A DNA stretch of 29,855 nucleotides, taken from positions 1 to 29,855 of IMG/VR virus record IMGVR_UViG_3300027805_000059. The stretch is one strand, 5' to 3'. The stretch comes from a virus. A program made the translations under genes and the position numbers. Within the stretch, counting starts at the first letter, position 1. Each line of letters begins with the position of its first letter. Below the pieces are notes generated by a model, which saw nothing but the letters and a program-made list of their open reading frames with translations, searched no databases and was not told the DNA's origin. Of the stretch, positions 1 through 9,067 are shown one piece after another.

Positions 1-3000
1 AGCTTTTTCTGTTTGAATATCAATTTCAGAAGGAAATGCGTTCTTTAATATCTCGTTACTAATTGTTTCTCCAGTAGACAAATCTTTTAAAGCCGGAATA
101 TTTGCTCCATTAAATCCTACATCAAAATATCTAATTAAAGGATTTTGACCGGGTTTGTAAGAGAAGGGCATTGTTGACTTATATAGAGTATTAATAACAT
201 TATCTACATCTTTTGGTATAATAGCGACGTAAGAATTACCAATAACCTCATCCATAAATTCATCAATGCTTAAGTCCCCCTTGCCCATTATAACGCCTAG
301 TGCGAGTCTAGAAATATAAGACGTTGGAGGCGTATGTTCATATACCCAGTTTTTTGGGTCTTTGCTATAACCATTAGGGTCAGCTACATATCTTAGTTCA
401 GCGGCTACTTTTAATGGGGAAGCCATCGAACCGCCTAAGCTTTTGAATATTAACCCTAATTGCGTGTTAGTTATACTTCCGGCTTTGTACATACCTTGCA
501 AAGTCTCCATCATTGTTTTAAGATCCTCACGGGCTTTTTCTGAAATATCTTTTCTATCTTTATATTTTATGCTATCTAGATTACCGGTTTCTATAAAATT
601 AGCAATATCATCCGCTGATGTATCTTGAATAGCGGAGCTAATATCCATATTAACTTTTTCGCCTTTGTATGTTATTGTTTTGCCTTTGCCGGATTTAGCT
701 AAAGAAAAATCTTTATAGCCTTTTAAAAAAGCATTATAAAACCCTTCCTGAGTATTAAACATACTTTGCCCGGTTCCGTATGAAAACCCCCTACTAAATA
801 ACCTAGTAAATAATCGGTTAGCTGACGCTGCACTCATTTTATTTTCTTTATTTAGATAGCCCGCAAATGCTTTGCGGAAGGATACCATACTATCTTGCGC
901 TGCTTTCCTGTGCTTTCCAGATTTATACCATAATGAACTCACTGGTATGCCTAAAATTTTAGCATACGATTCCTCCTTAGAAAACGCTTCGAATACTCTT
1001 CTATTAGCATAATCTTCAAAGCTCTCGTCTTGTTTAGGTCCGTAGGCTACCGCTTTGCCTTTTTGACTTGAGTCTGAATAATAATTATATAAATTTCTTA
1101 CAGCGTTTATTATAGTAATTTTATCTTTTGCGTCAAAATCATCTTCAGGGTAATATTCATGGAATTTCAATTCTGGATCTTCCCCATTGGTTAGTGACTT
1201 TACATAATTCATGAATGCATTACCGTCAACACCTCTTATTTTAGATTTTACATCTTCAGGCAACTTATTAAGGTCAGCCATGGTCTCTCTAACGGGTTTA
1301 CTAAGCTTAACATTTCCTCTGTCTGAAGACACTTTAAATATAGTGGCAAAATTGTTTAACATCTCATAGCCTAATCTTTCTTGGTTTGTGGCTATAGCAT
1401 CAAAAATTGGACCTTCATTTGCTAAATCATTATTAATAATATCAAAAGCAAGTTCTTCAGCAATCGCTTTAGCCCATGATTCTTTTCTACCTCTAATAGG
1501 ATTTCCATCAGCTTCTAATAATTGTCCCAAATAATCTGCATCAGAAACATTATTAAAAACATTTGGCAAACGTCTTGATAATTCTGCTCCAGACGTACGT
1601 CCTGCATTATCTGTAGATACAGATTCACGATCTATTTTTTGACCTACCCAATCAGGATAGCTTACCCATTTGCCATCAATTTTCTTTTGAATAGCTTGTG
1701 GTATGCCTCCTTTACCGTCTAACCCCATTAACCATGTAGTAGTCATGTTTTCAAGTACATACCGCTTATGATCTAATGCCCATTTACGCAATACACCATC
1801 TTTTTTACCTCCCATTATAGTTTTAAGATCTATATCAAGCTGTTTACCCATTGCGTCTCTTATCTCCGAAATAATTGGCGTAACAGTTCGATTTAATGAC
1901 ACAGGAGCATCAATACGATTTTTCAATGTTCTTACAACAGTTAATATCTTATTTTCAGCTGTTTTAAGCTGCTCTGGAGTAAGTAATTTAGATTCTAATG
2001 CATTCTTATATGTAGGCTTCTCTTTGGCTGATTCTATAAAGCCTGAGTCTGCCGTTTCAGTAGCCATCAGTCCTTTTTCTTCAGTAGCATCTTTTTTAAA
2101 ATCCCTGTCTAATACTCTCCTTGAAGCGGTAATAGCTCTTACTGGCAAGTATTTATTAATATAAGCCGCCAATGGAGTCCCCTTTGTTGGGTCATATTTT
2201 TGGATTAAAGATAAAATTCCTCCGTCTCCAGTTTCTATTTCATCTGTTAATAGATCTATATCAAACCCGGGGGCATCACGTCTTTTATCTACAATCTTTT
2301 TAGTAATTGGAGAAAATAGTTTTATAATATCAAGTGCTCCCTCAACTCCTTTTTCATTATAGATCTGTTGTACTTTGTCAGATGATATTGATCCCTTAGA
2401 TTCATTTATTATTTCTTTTACATCAGTTTCATCATCTTTAACAACTTCTTTTTTCTTAACTTCAGGTTTTGCTTCTTCTTTTGGTTTAGCTTTATCAGCA
2501 GCTATTGCTTTTGCTAGATCGGCTTTTAATATTTTAGATCGGTTTTCATAGTCATCATAATCAAGATCATCATCATTATCGTATTGATCTTCTAGGTCTT
2601 CTATTTTTTTCTCAATAGCTAATACCTCTGCTGATTTTGAAAACGCGACACCCGAACCAACTGAAGCAATACCTTTAATTTTTTTACCAGATAAATCGCC
2701 GGCTTTTTTCGCTGCCGCCGATTCAGTAGCGGCTTCTATATCTTTAATAGTTAGGGTGCCATTAGCGATTTTTTTACCAAGTCCAACGACAAAATTAAAC
2801 ATATCAGCCTCTCCTTTAAAATCAAAGTCATACTGATCGCTAAATTCTTTTTGAACAAGCATACCAAATACACCAGCTAAACCACGTGCTTTACTAGCGT
2901 ATGTTATTTTTCCGCTAGATACTTCTTCTAAAAATCTGGCTATTACTTCATACGCAAGAAAGTCTCCTTTAGAGTCTTTTTCAGTGTTTGCTACAAGTCT

Positions 3001-6000
3001 GTCATAGACATTACGGTCTAATGCTTTAGCAGTCTTTAATAATTGCTTTGCTATTACAGCTTGTGCATCAGGCTTCTTTTCAAATATAATATCAAGAGCA
3101 TAATGGCCTACCTCATGCGTTCCAATTTCGGTACGTTGAGCTGCAAGCATAGCTTCCTTTACTATTACTTGGGTGCCCAATGCATTGAATCCGTCTGCAC
3201 CTTCTTTTAGTTCTGTTATAGCAATCGCTTTATTCATCTCTATCGAAGCTATATCTTCTTCAGATTCGGCTTTAGCGATTTCGGCATCGTATAAAGCCTC
3301 TGTAAAAGCAATAGCTTCTTTTTTATTATCAAATGCTTTTACGTTTGCCCCTTCAACCTTACTAACTTGTTCTATATTTTTATCAATTCTACCTTTTAAA
3401 AATATTTCGTAAGCTTCTTTAGTGATTTGGCTTTCCGTTGGCTCTCCATCAGTTTTTTTATCTACATTAGCTTTAGCTTGTGTAAATATTTGAGCGTATA
3501 ATTCTGGCTCATTTGTTTCCAATGCTTCTAAATCAGAAAGACCACTCATTAAATTTGAAGGTTTCACAACCTTATTCTTTGCATTTTGTAACTTTTCAAA
3601 TTTATTTCTTAAATCTTCTAATTTTTTTTCTTTTAATGTTTGTGGAATATCCTTATTGGCAAGGATTTCGTTAGCTTCATTTTGTAATTTAGCCTTCTGA
3701 GTTTCAATTGATATTACAGCTTTAGCTGCTCCAGCTCTTAGATTATTGCCAACAAGTGTTTCGTGAGCCTCTATTTCGGTGGCAATATTTTTTGACACCT
3801 CATCCATCGATTCTTTTATAATTTTTTTAGCGGCTGGAGTATCCGCCATTTGATAGTCCTTGCTTAAGCTAGCAAGTTCGGTCTGTAACTTCCTAATATT
3901 TTCTTTTTTGCCATAAGTAGCAAAAGTAGACATATATGCTCCTCTAATATGGGGTGCTCCGGCTAATGCGGTTCCCATTGCAAATCCAGAAAATGCAGCA
4001 TGATCAACATTTTGTAATACTGGATTTCCATCTATAATATTTTGCGTTATCTGAGTACCAGCTTCGCCTGCCGACTCTAATAATTGATCGGCAACAAATC
4101 CGGGGGTTTTGTTTTTAAAATAAGCTTTAAGACCATTGTCTATTAAACTTTCGCCGCCACTTTGAGACATAAAATTACTTTGAGCGCGTTTTAATATTGG
4201 AATAGTAGATATAGCTGAGAATCCAGCTTCGGCAGCTCCATAGGCCATAGAGGATAACCATATTTCCGTATCTGAATAATCTGCTTGTCCTTTGGCCACC
4301 TCTGATTGCATTTGTAACATTTTGTTACCAGTAGTTGAGGCCCCTATAAATGCTGTAGCCCCAGCTCCGCCTCCACTAGCAATAATACCTACTATTATTG
4401 GTATTTGTGTTGATACTTCTTGAGCCATAAACTTACCAAAGTTACCGACATCGCTAAACGCATCTTCAAATGTTACGTCTCTACCATAAGATTGTTTTAT
4501 GTTTTTCAAGAAGTCGGAGGCATCAATTACAGTTTTCTTTACAAACTCATCGGGGGTTTTGATACCCAATGCATTTGTAACCGCCCTTTGCAACCTGGTA
4601 TTTGTTTGATACGTTATATATGCAGTATCTAACACCAATTCAGCTGTGCCTACAGCTATATTTGCCATATACTTTTCACCTAGATCATAGTTTTTTGCCG
4701 CTGCTTCTGCGAATACTGCAGTTTTTTCTAATTTTGCTAAATTATTATTTTGAGCTTTAAATAGATCATCATTGACTAGCTCTTGAGCTAACCCCTTCTC
4801 TTTTAATGGTTCCCAAGCATTATACATCCACAACGGCACTATAGCACCATTCTTTAGTTGAACTCGTGTTGTGTCCGCTGTATTAGCATTTATATTAAGT
4901 TTTAATAAATTTTTTGCTATTGTTTTTTCGTCATCAGCTGTTAACGAAAACCCTTTCATTCCTTTGTCTAGCAAATCAAATGTATTTTTTACTGTGTCAG
5001 TATTAGCAATTGCTACATTAATTTCTACAGCTAATTTATTTTGTGTTTTTACTGCCTCGCTTTCTTCTGTAATAGAGCCCACCAACAATGTAGATTGCAT
5101 GGCTCTATCTTTCGATATTCCTTTATCTATTATTTGTGATCTTCTATCGTTTATTTCTTTTTTAGCAAGCATTTGTCTTACTACAGCTTTGCTCCGCTTA
5201 TCTAATTCATCTTTTGATATATTAGGGTTATCATACAATATTTTTCTAGCAGCTTGCTTTAATTCTTGCTGATAAGGCACTATTGTTTCAGTATAAACCG
5301 CATTTGGGTCTATTTCTTTTGCTATAGATAATGATTTAGGGTCTTTTACCGAACGCTGCACTGTTTTTTTATCAAATAGGTCTGGTGCATTATATTTATT
5401 TTCAATGCCCGCTATAACCTCCGGAGTTAACTCCTTGTCAACATATAAATTAGTAAGTTTAACTAATTTATTTTTCATATATTGATTTTTGCCTAAATCA
5501 ACGTTTTTTAAATTTTGGTCAAAAAAGTTTTTTAATATAGTTTTATTTTCGTTTAACTTAGATGATTTTTCGTCACTTCCTGTGTTCATAAAACTAATAT
5601 CAAATTGCATAGGTTTTGATTCAATGCGCTTATTTGTTTTAGGGTCAATATAAACGGCTTTTACCGCGTCAAATTGATTTGATATATCGGAGCGCCCAAA
5701 TAATGGAATAGCTGATATATTGGTTTCTTCAAAAGTTAACCCAGGAATACCCTGGTATAATGTACGCAAGTGATCAACCCCCTCCTCTTCTTCAGAGCTA
5801 AATAAACGGGATAAATCATCATCATCAGCCAATGTAGAAACCAAAAAGCTTCCTGGTTTTTTAAATGTTAATGACTCTATTTTTTTATCGTCTTCAGTAA
5901 TTTCTACTTTTGGTGCTGTTTTTTGTAAGCTTTTTAATTTAGTTTCAATACCCTGAAATGCATCACCAAACTTTTTATATGCGGCTTCCGTGTCTACTTC

Positions 6001-6309
6001 AACAATCCCTGTTTTAGTTTTTTTAAACGTTTTCTTTTTTGAAGAATACCCGGCGTCTTGGTCTGGCACATATCCGCCTTTTTCGGTAACGCCAGAAAAA
6101 CTTTTTGCCTTAGGCGCCTTGTATAACGCCTCAAGCCCTGCGTTACCAAATTTATCAAGCAAATTTGCCGTAGATCTTTCTTTTTGTTTTTTTACAGTTA
6201 ATCTTTTACTTTTTATAATGGCGCTAGCCGAGGTTTTTTGCTCGGCTGCCATTTTATTTATTTGATCTTCTGTATATGTTTGCCCAGAGGCGTCAATGTA
6301 TTCTAACAT
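1..6309 (-). CDS. Giant internal virion / ejection protein (C-terminus beyond window)
   Basis: An uninterrupted frame starts at ATG 6309-6307 and stays open to base 1, giving at least 2103 residues. It is the last gene of the tail/ejection block. Around residues 630-660 is a hydrophobic, Gly/Ala-rich stretch (IPIIVGIIASGGGAGA) that could insert in a membrane. At residues 1065-1069 is HEVGH, a zincin-type HExxH motif, with a possible third ligand Glu at about 1121 (YEVIARF). At about residues 1365-1400 is a segment (QKYDPTKGTPLAAYI, then a basic helix) that resembles sigma-70 region 2. Long Lys/Glu-rich helical regions lie between. Giant multidomain proteins of this type are carried in podovirus heads and injected (N4 virion RNA polymerase, crAss cargo proteins, polyvalent proteins). 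I see no RNA polymerase active-site motif in the visible part. The role as an injected virion protein is inferred from size, position and domains. Confidence 0.8.
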   Translation of the reverse strand, partial: MLEYIDASGQTYTEDQINKMAAEQKTSASAIIKSKRLTVKKQKERSTANLLDKFGNAGLEALYKAPKAKSFSGVTEKGGYVPDQDAGYSSKKKTFKKTKTGIVEVDTEAAYKKFGDAFQGIETKLKSLQKTAPKVEITEDDKKIESLTFKKPGSFLVSTLADDDDLSRLFSSEEEEGVDHLRTLYQGIPGLTFEETNISAIPLFGRSDISNQFDAVKAVYIDPKTNKRIESKPMQFDISFMNTGSDEKSSKLNENKTILKNFFDQNLKNVDLGKNQYMKNKLVKLTNLYVDKELTPEVIAGIENKYNAPDLFDKKTVQRSVKDPKSLSIAKEIDPNAVYTETIVPYQQELKQAARKILYDNPNISKDELDKRSKAVVRQMLAKKEINDRRSQIIDKGISKDRAMQSTLLVGSITEESEAVKTQNKLAVEINVAIANTDTVKNTFDLLDKGMKGFSLTADDEKTIAKNLLKLNINANTADTTRVQLKNGAIVPLWMYNAWEPLKEKGLAQELVNDDLFKAQNNNLAKLEKTAVFAEAAAKNYDLGEKYMANIAVGTAELVLDTAYITYQTNTRLQRAVTNALGIKTPDEFVKKTVIDASDFLKNIKQSYGRDVTFEDAFSDVGNFGKFMAQEVSTQIPIIVGIIASGGGAGATAFIGASTTGNKMLQMQSEVAKGQADYSDTEIWLSSMAYGAAEAGFSAISTIPILKRAQSNFMSQSGGESLIDNGLKAYFKNKTPGFVADQLLESAGEAGTQITQNIIDGNPVLQNVDHAAFSGFAMGTALAGAPHIRGAYMSTFATYGKKENIRKLQTELASLSKDYQMADTPAAKKIIKESMDEVSKNIATEIEAHETLVGNNLRAGAAKAVISIETQKAKLQNEANEILANKDIPQTLKEKKLEDLRNKFEKLQNAKNKVVKPSNLMSGLSDLEALETNEPELYAQIFTQAKANVDKKTDGEPTESQITKEAYEIFLKGRIDKNIEQVSKVEGANVKAFDNKKEAIAFTEALYDAEIAKAESEEDIASIEMNKAIAITELKEGADGFNALGTQVIVKEAMLAAQRTEIGTHEVGHYALDIIFEKKPDAQAVIAKQLLKTAKALDRNVYDRLVANTEKDSKGDFLAYEVIARFLEEVSSGKITYASKARGLAGVFGMLVQKEFSDQYDFDFKGEADMFNFVVGLGKKIANGTLTIKDIEAATESAAAKKAGDLSGKKIKGIASVGSGVAFSKSAEVLAIEKKIEDLEDQYDNDDDLDYDDYENRSKILKADLAKAIAADKAKPKEEAKPEVKKKEVVKDDETDVKEIINESKGSISSDKVQQIYNEKGVEGALDIIKLFSPITKKIVDKRRDAPGFDIDLLTDEIETGDGGILSLIQKYDPTKGTPLAAYINKYLPVRAITASRRVLDRDFKKDATEEKGLMATETADSGFIESAKEKPTYKNALESKLLTPEQLKTAENKILTVVRTLKNRIDAPVSLNRTVTPIISEIRDAMGKQLDIDLKTIMGGKKDGVLRKWALDHKRYVLENMTTTWLMGLDGKGGIPQAIQKKIDGKWVSYPDWVGQKIDRESVSTDNAGRTSGAELSRRLPNVFNNVSDADYLGQLLEADGNPIRGRKESWAKAIAEELAFDIINNDLANEGPIFDAIATNQERLGYEMLNNFATIFKVSSDRGNVKLSKPVRETMADLNKLPEDVKSKIRGVDGNAFMNYVKSLTNGEDPELKFHEYYPEDDFDAKDKITIINAVRNLYNYYSDSSQKGKAVAYGPKQDESFEDYANRRVFEAFSKEESYAKILGIPVSSLWYKSGKHRKAAQDSMVSFRKAFAGYLNKENKMSAASANRLFTRLFSRGFSYGTGQSMFNTQEGFYNAFLKGYKDFSLAKSGKGKTITYKGEKVNMDISSAIQDTSADDIANFIETGNLDSIKYKDRKDISEKAREDLKTMMETLQGMYKAGSITNTQLGLIFKSLGGSMASPLKVAAELRYVADPNGYSKDPKNWVYEHTPPTSYISRLALGVIMGKGDLSIDEFMDEVIGNSYVAIIPKDVDNVINTLYKSTMPFSYKPGQNPLIRYFDVGFNGANIPALKDLSTGETISNEILKNAFPSEIDIQTEKA

Positions 6310-6347
6310 AAACTGCTTGATTTAGTTTTTATTTTTTTACTAGTATA

Positions 6348-7808
6348 TTATTTTTTTACTTTAAATATTCCGGTTTTTAAATACTTAACAACGTCTGCCT
6401 TGCTGCCGGCTATTTTTTGCCCTTTATTATCACCAGCTGTTTGCACAATAAAGTCTTTTCCATCATGCATAACAGATCGGCCATTGTTTAAACCAAAATC
6501 ACCTCTGGTGCCAGCTTCTATGCTATAAAGATCCTGAATTGTTTTTTTGTCTTCTGCAGCTTTTTCTAATTGCGATCGTGTTGGCTCGTTTTTATTGCTC
6601 TCCCCTGTGTTTTTGTTTACTTTTTTTGCGTCTTTATCTAATATATAAATATCTGAGTCTATTTTTTGTACTACTTGTTCTTCTGGAACTTTTTTATCCA
6701 TCCAGTATTTTATATAAGCAGACTCAGCCTCTTCTCTTTCCCTTGGGTCAAGCACTTTATCGCTGTCTAGAGGATAAATACCTTGCTTCATTTTTTGTCT
6801 ATGGGGAATTATCAGATCATTGTAGTAATCGGATAATGTTGCATCGTCCATACCCGCTAATTGTGATCTTAAACGTGGGGTTAGTTCGCCTTGTATTTTT
6901 TCTTTATCAACTTCAGCATATAATGTTACAGCACCCGGTTGATTTGGTAATTCCACTTCACGATATATTACTTTTTTTGTAACTGGATCTACTTTTAAAA
7001 AATTAGAAGTTATCTCTTCAGTTGCTTGCGTGCCTTTCGATGGATCTTTAGGATCTATAGGTTCATTAATAAAAATATTAGTAGCCTGAGACTTTATAGC
7101 GTTTGTATTAGCTGTTGTATCCGGTAATATTTTAATACCATTAACGTTTTGTTCAGTCATCTTTTTTATGGAAGACGCGTAAAATCTTTCTACTTCTTCT
7201 CCTTTGTCATCTCTAACTATCCACACAAGATTTTTTGTACTCCCGTCTTCATAAACAGCCTCTTTACTTCCGGGTAATTTATTACTTAATATATTTAAAG
7301 CGCGGGTTGTTTTAGGAGGCATAGACGAGGCGAGCCCGCCTTCTGTACCTACTTCCTTAGACATGGCCTCTTGCAGGTCTCCGTACATTCCGCTTAGCCC
7401 CGCTAGACTGGCCCCAAAATCGCTATCTATGGTAGAATTAATGTCCGCCATCTCCTGCATGGCTTTTTGTCTTTCTTCTCCTTTTAATGTATTATTCAGT
7501 AATCCAGACTTTAACTCAACCGCTCTTTTTATTAAAGGTTCAAATGTTTTAGATAAATCTATCTTATCATTTGCAGATTTTAATTTATTAGCCGCGGTCA
7601 TTAAGGTAAATTCATATTGCTCAACCTCTTTTTTTATATTTTCATTTTCCTTTTTGCTTTCCTCTAACTTTTTAAGTTTTGCAGCTTGAACCTCTTGGTA
7701 TGTTTGTCCAAACTTTGCAACAGACCCAGCCAAAGATTCTTGTAAATTTCTAAGGTGCTGGCCGCTTTGTGTATCAACTATTATTTGAGGATTTTCGTAT
7801 GCTCCCAT
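6348..7808 (-). CDS. Putative internal virion/ejection protein, 486 aa
   Basis: A 486-residue soluble protein that starts MGAYENPQ and is mostly helical. Residues 40-120 are Lys/Glu-rich with coiled-coil character (KLKKLEESKKENENIKKEV). The second half has more beta and turn character, and the protein ends in a basic tail. There is no signal peptide or membrane segment. It lies between the Ala/Gln-rich 246-residue protein and the giant virion protein, with gaps of about 35-40 bases. In podoviruses this slot usually holds internal core or DNA-ejection proteins. I recognise no catalytic motif, so the assignment rests on position and general composition. Confidence 0.6.
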   Translation of the reverse strand: MGAYENPQIIVDTQSGQHLRNLQESLAGSVAKFGQTYQEVQAAKLKKLEESKKENENIKKEVEQYEFTLMTAANKLKSANDKIDLSKTFEPLIKRAVELKSGLLNNTLKGEERQKAMQEMADINSTIDSDFGASLAGLSGMYGDLQEAMSKEVGTEGGLASSMPPKTTRALNILSNKLPGSKEAVYEDGSTKNLVWIVRDDKGEEVERFYASSIKKMTEQNVNGIKILPDTTANTNAIKSQATNIFINEPIDPKDPSKGTQATEEITSNFLKVDPVTKKVIYREVELPNQPGAVTLYAEVDKEKIQGELTPRLRSQLAGMDDATLSDYYNDLIIPHRQKMKQGIYPLDSDKVLDPREREEAESAYIKYWMDKKVPEEQVVQKIDSDIYILDKDAKKVNKNTGESNKNEPTRSQLEKAAEDKKTIQDLYSIEAGTRGDFGLNNGRSVMHDGKDFIVQTAGDNKGQKIAGSKADVVKYLKTGIFKVKK

Positions 7809-7843
7809 ATACTATAATTTATTATTATTTATATTTGATTTTT

Positions 7844-8584
7844 CTAACCTGTTGATTTTGCATATCTAGCTGATCCAACAGCCTGCACAGAAGATCCAAC
7901 GCCACCAATCATTCCAGTGAGTGCTCCCATGTAATCTGCCCGAGCCTGCATTTCTTGCGCTTGTGCCTGTTGTTCCTTACCGGCAACCCTATTCATTTTA
8001 GCGACCTCACGGCTTTCTCTTGTGTCAAACATGAATTGCTTACCGGCCACTTCTGCAGTTTGAACCCGCTGAGCTTCAGACATTTGAATACCTTGTATTC
8101 TCTGGGCTTCAGACATTTTCATTTGTTGTAAATTTTGCTCTCCTTCGGCTCTTAACTTTTGGTTTTGGGCCTCTTGCTGTTCAATGTTAGCAGATATTTC
8201 TTTTTTACTTTGCAATGCGGCTTGAGCTAACGCTGTAGCTCCTCCGGCTCCCGCTCCTGTTTGTTGTAAAGTATCTAATGTATTAGCCAGCGATAAGTCT
8301 GCTTGCTCTGCCTGGAATTCAGCTGCTTTTGTAGCAACGCCGAGGCTAGCATAGGGATTTGATACCATGCCTGACAGATCTGATGCTAGAGAACTAATAT
8401 CTTTAACCCCCTCGTATGGGTTAATAATAGCTTGACGTGTTTTTTCTAATCTATCTAATTCTTTTGCTCTTGCTCTTGCAGCTCTTGCCGCGGCACGGCG
8501 AGCTCGATTAGCGCTACCCATGCCTATAAGGCCAGATGCAATTGCTGACGCTGCGCCGACGCAGCCAACTACTACCATTGACAT
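7844..8584 (-). CDS. Putative pore/ejection protein, Ala/Gln-rich, glycine-zipper ends
   Basis: This 246-residue protein has small-residue, weakly hydrophobic N- and C-terminal segments (VVVGCVGAASAIASGLIGMG at residues 4-23; GALTGMIGGVGSSVQAVGSA near the end). Between them is a long Ala/Gln/Glu/Arg-rich helix. The middle carries an 11-residue repeat containing SEAQR twice. A second ATG lies two codons downstream (MSMVV), so the start could be either. The layout, with membrane-active ends around an amphipathic helix, is like the small ejection proteins of podoviruses such as T7 gp14, but I see no clear sequence identity. It lies directly upstream of two larger putative ejection proteins, which fits an injection-channel role. 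Function is inferred. Confidence 0.55.
   Translation of the reverse strand: MSMVVVGCVGAASAIASGLIGMGSANRARRAAARAARARAKELDRLEKTRQAIINPYEGVKDISSLASDLSGMVSNPYASLGVATKAAEFQAEQADLSLANTLDTLQQTGAGAGGATALAQAALQSKKEISANIEQQEAQNQKLRAEGEQNLQQMKMSEAQRIQGIQMSEAQRVQTAEVAGKQFMFDTRESREVAKMNRVAGKEQQAQAQEMQARADYMGALTGMIGGVGSSVQAVGSARYAKSTG
8069..8118 (-). repeat. 33-bp direct repeat encoding the SEAQR repeat
   Basis: The 17-base stretch at 8069-8085 recurs at 8102-8118 with one mismatch, in frame with a period of 33 bases (11 residues). It encodes MKMSEAQRIQG followed by IQMSEAQRVQT within the helical core of the 246-residue ejection-type protein. Confidence 0.8.
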
Positions 8585-8587
8585 ATT

Positions 8588-9061
8588 TTATTCGTTTAAA
8601 AGTTTATATTCTTTGTATTCTTCATAAGACTCGCATGTTAACATATCTTCCAATGTTGCAATGTCCGTTATATTTTCAGGATTTGGATATACGTTAACGA
8701 AGACAGAATCTTCAACCGCATATATAACTCTTTTTGTGCCTTCTGGTGCATAAACATAACAGGGAGCTATATAATGATTAACCCCCTCATCTGTAGCAAC
8801 AGTTATCTCTCCTTCTAATAAAAACCAAGTATGTGATATTTTGTATAACTTACCAATTACGACACCAGTCTTTTTCATAAACATTTCCCGAATATATATA
8901 CCTTCAGAAAATGAATGTTTTAATGGGAACATATCAGAATTCCCCTTTGCTATTAATGGAGTATCCATTGCTAACATAGAGGATTCTAATTGTTCTACCT
9001 TGTTTATGAACTCGGCATTTATTAGCCGATGTTCCGAATTTAATTTAATTTGATTTTTCAT
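8588..9061 (-). CDS. Cupin-like domain protein
   Basis: A 157-residue protein whose residues about 50-135 read as a single cupin-type beta barrel. The order is GVVIGKLYKISH, then FLLEGEITVATDEG, then APCYVYAPEGTKRVIYA. This is the GxVxxGxxH...GxxxVxxxxG...PxGxxR pattern found in small cupin proteins of many tailed phages. The usual metal-binding HxH pair is not evident, so a structural or sugar/ligand-binding role is as likely as an enzymatic one. It sits inside the tail cluster, 6 bases after the 476-residue tail protein and 3 bases before the ejection protein, and is probably co-expressed with both. The fold call is from pattern only. Confidence 0.55.
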   Translation of the reverse strand: MKNQIKLNSEHRLINAEFINKVEQLESSMLAMDTPLIAKGNSDMFPLKHSFSEGIYIREMFMKKTGVVIGKLYKISHTWFLLEGEITVATDEGVNHYIAPCYVYAPEGTKRVIYAVEDSVFVNVYPNPENITDIATLEDMLTCESYEEYKEYKLLNE

Positions 9062-9067
9062 TTATAT

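Noticed and set aside
1-6309. Plus-strand open frames such as 3173-3412, 4871-5272 and 5990-6265
   Set aside because: They are antisense shadows of the giant minus-strand gene, with Ser/Leu/Phe-rich composition expected from complementing Lys/Glu-rich coding sequence.
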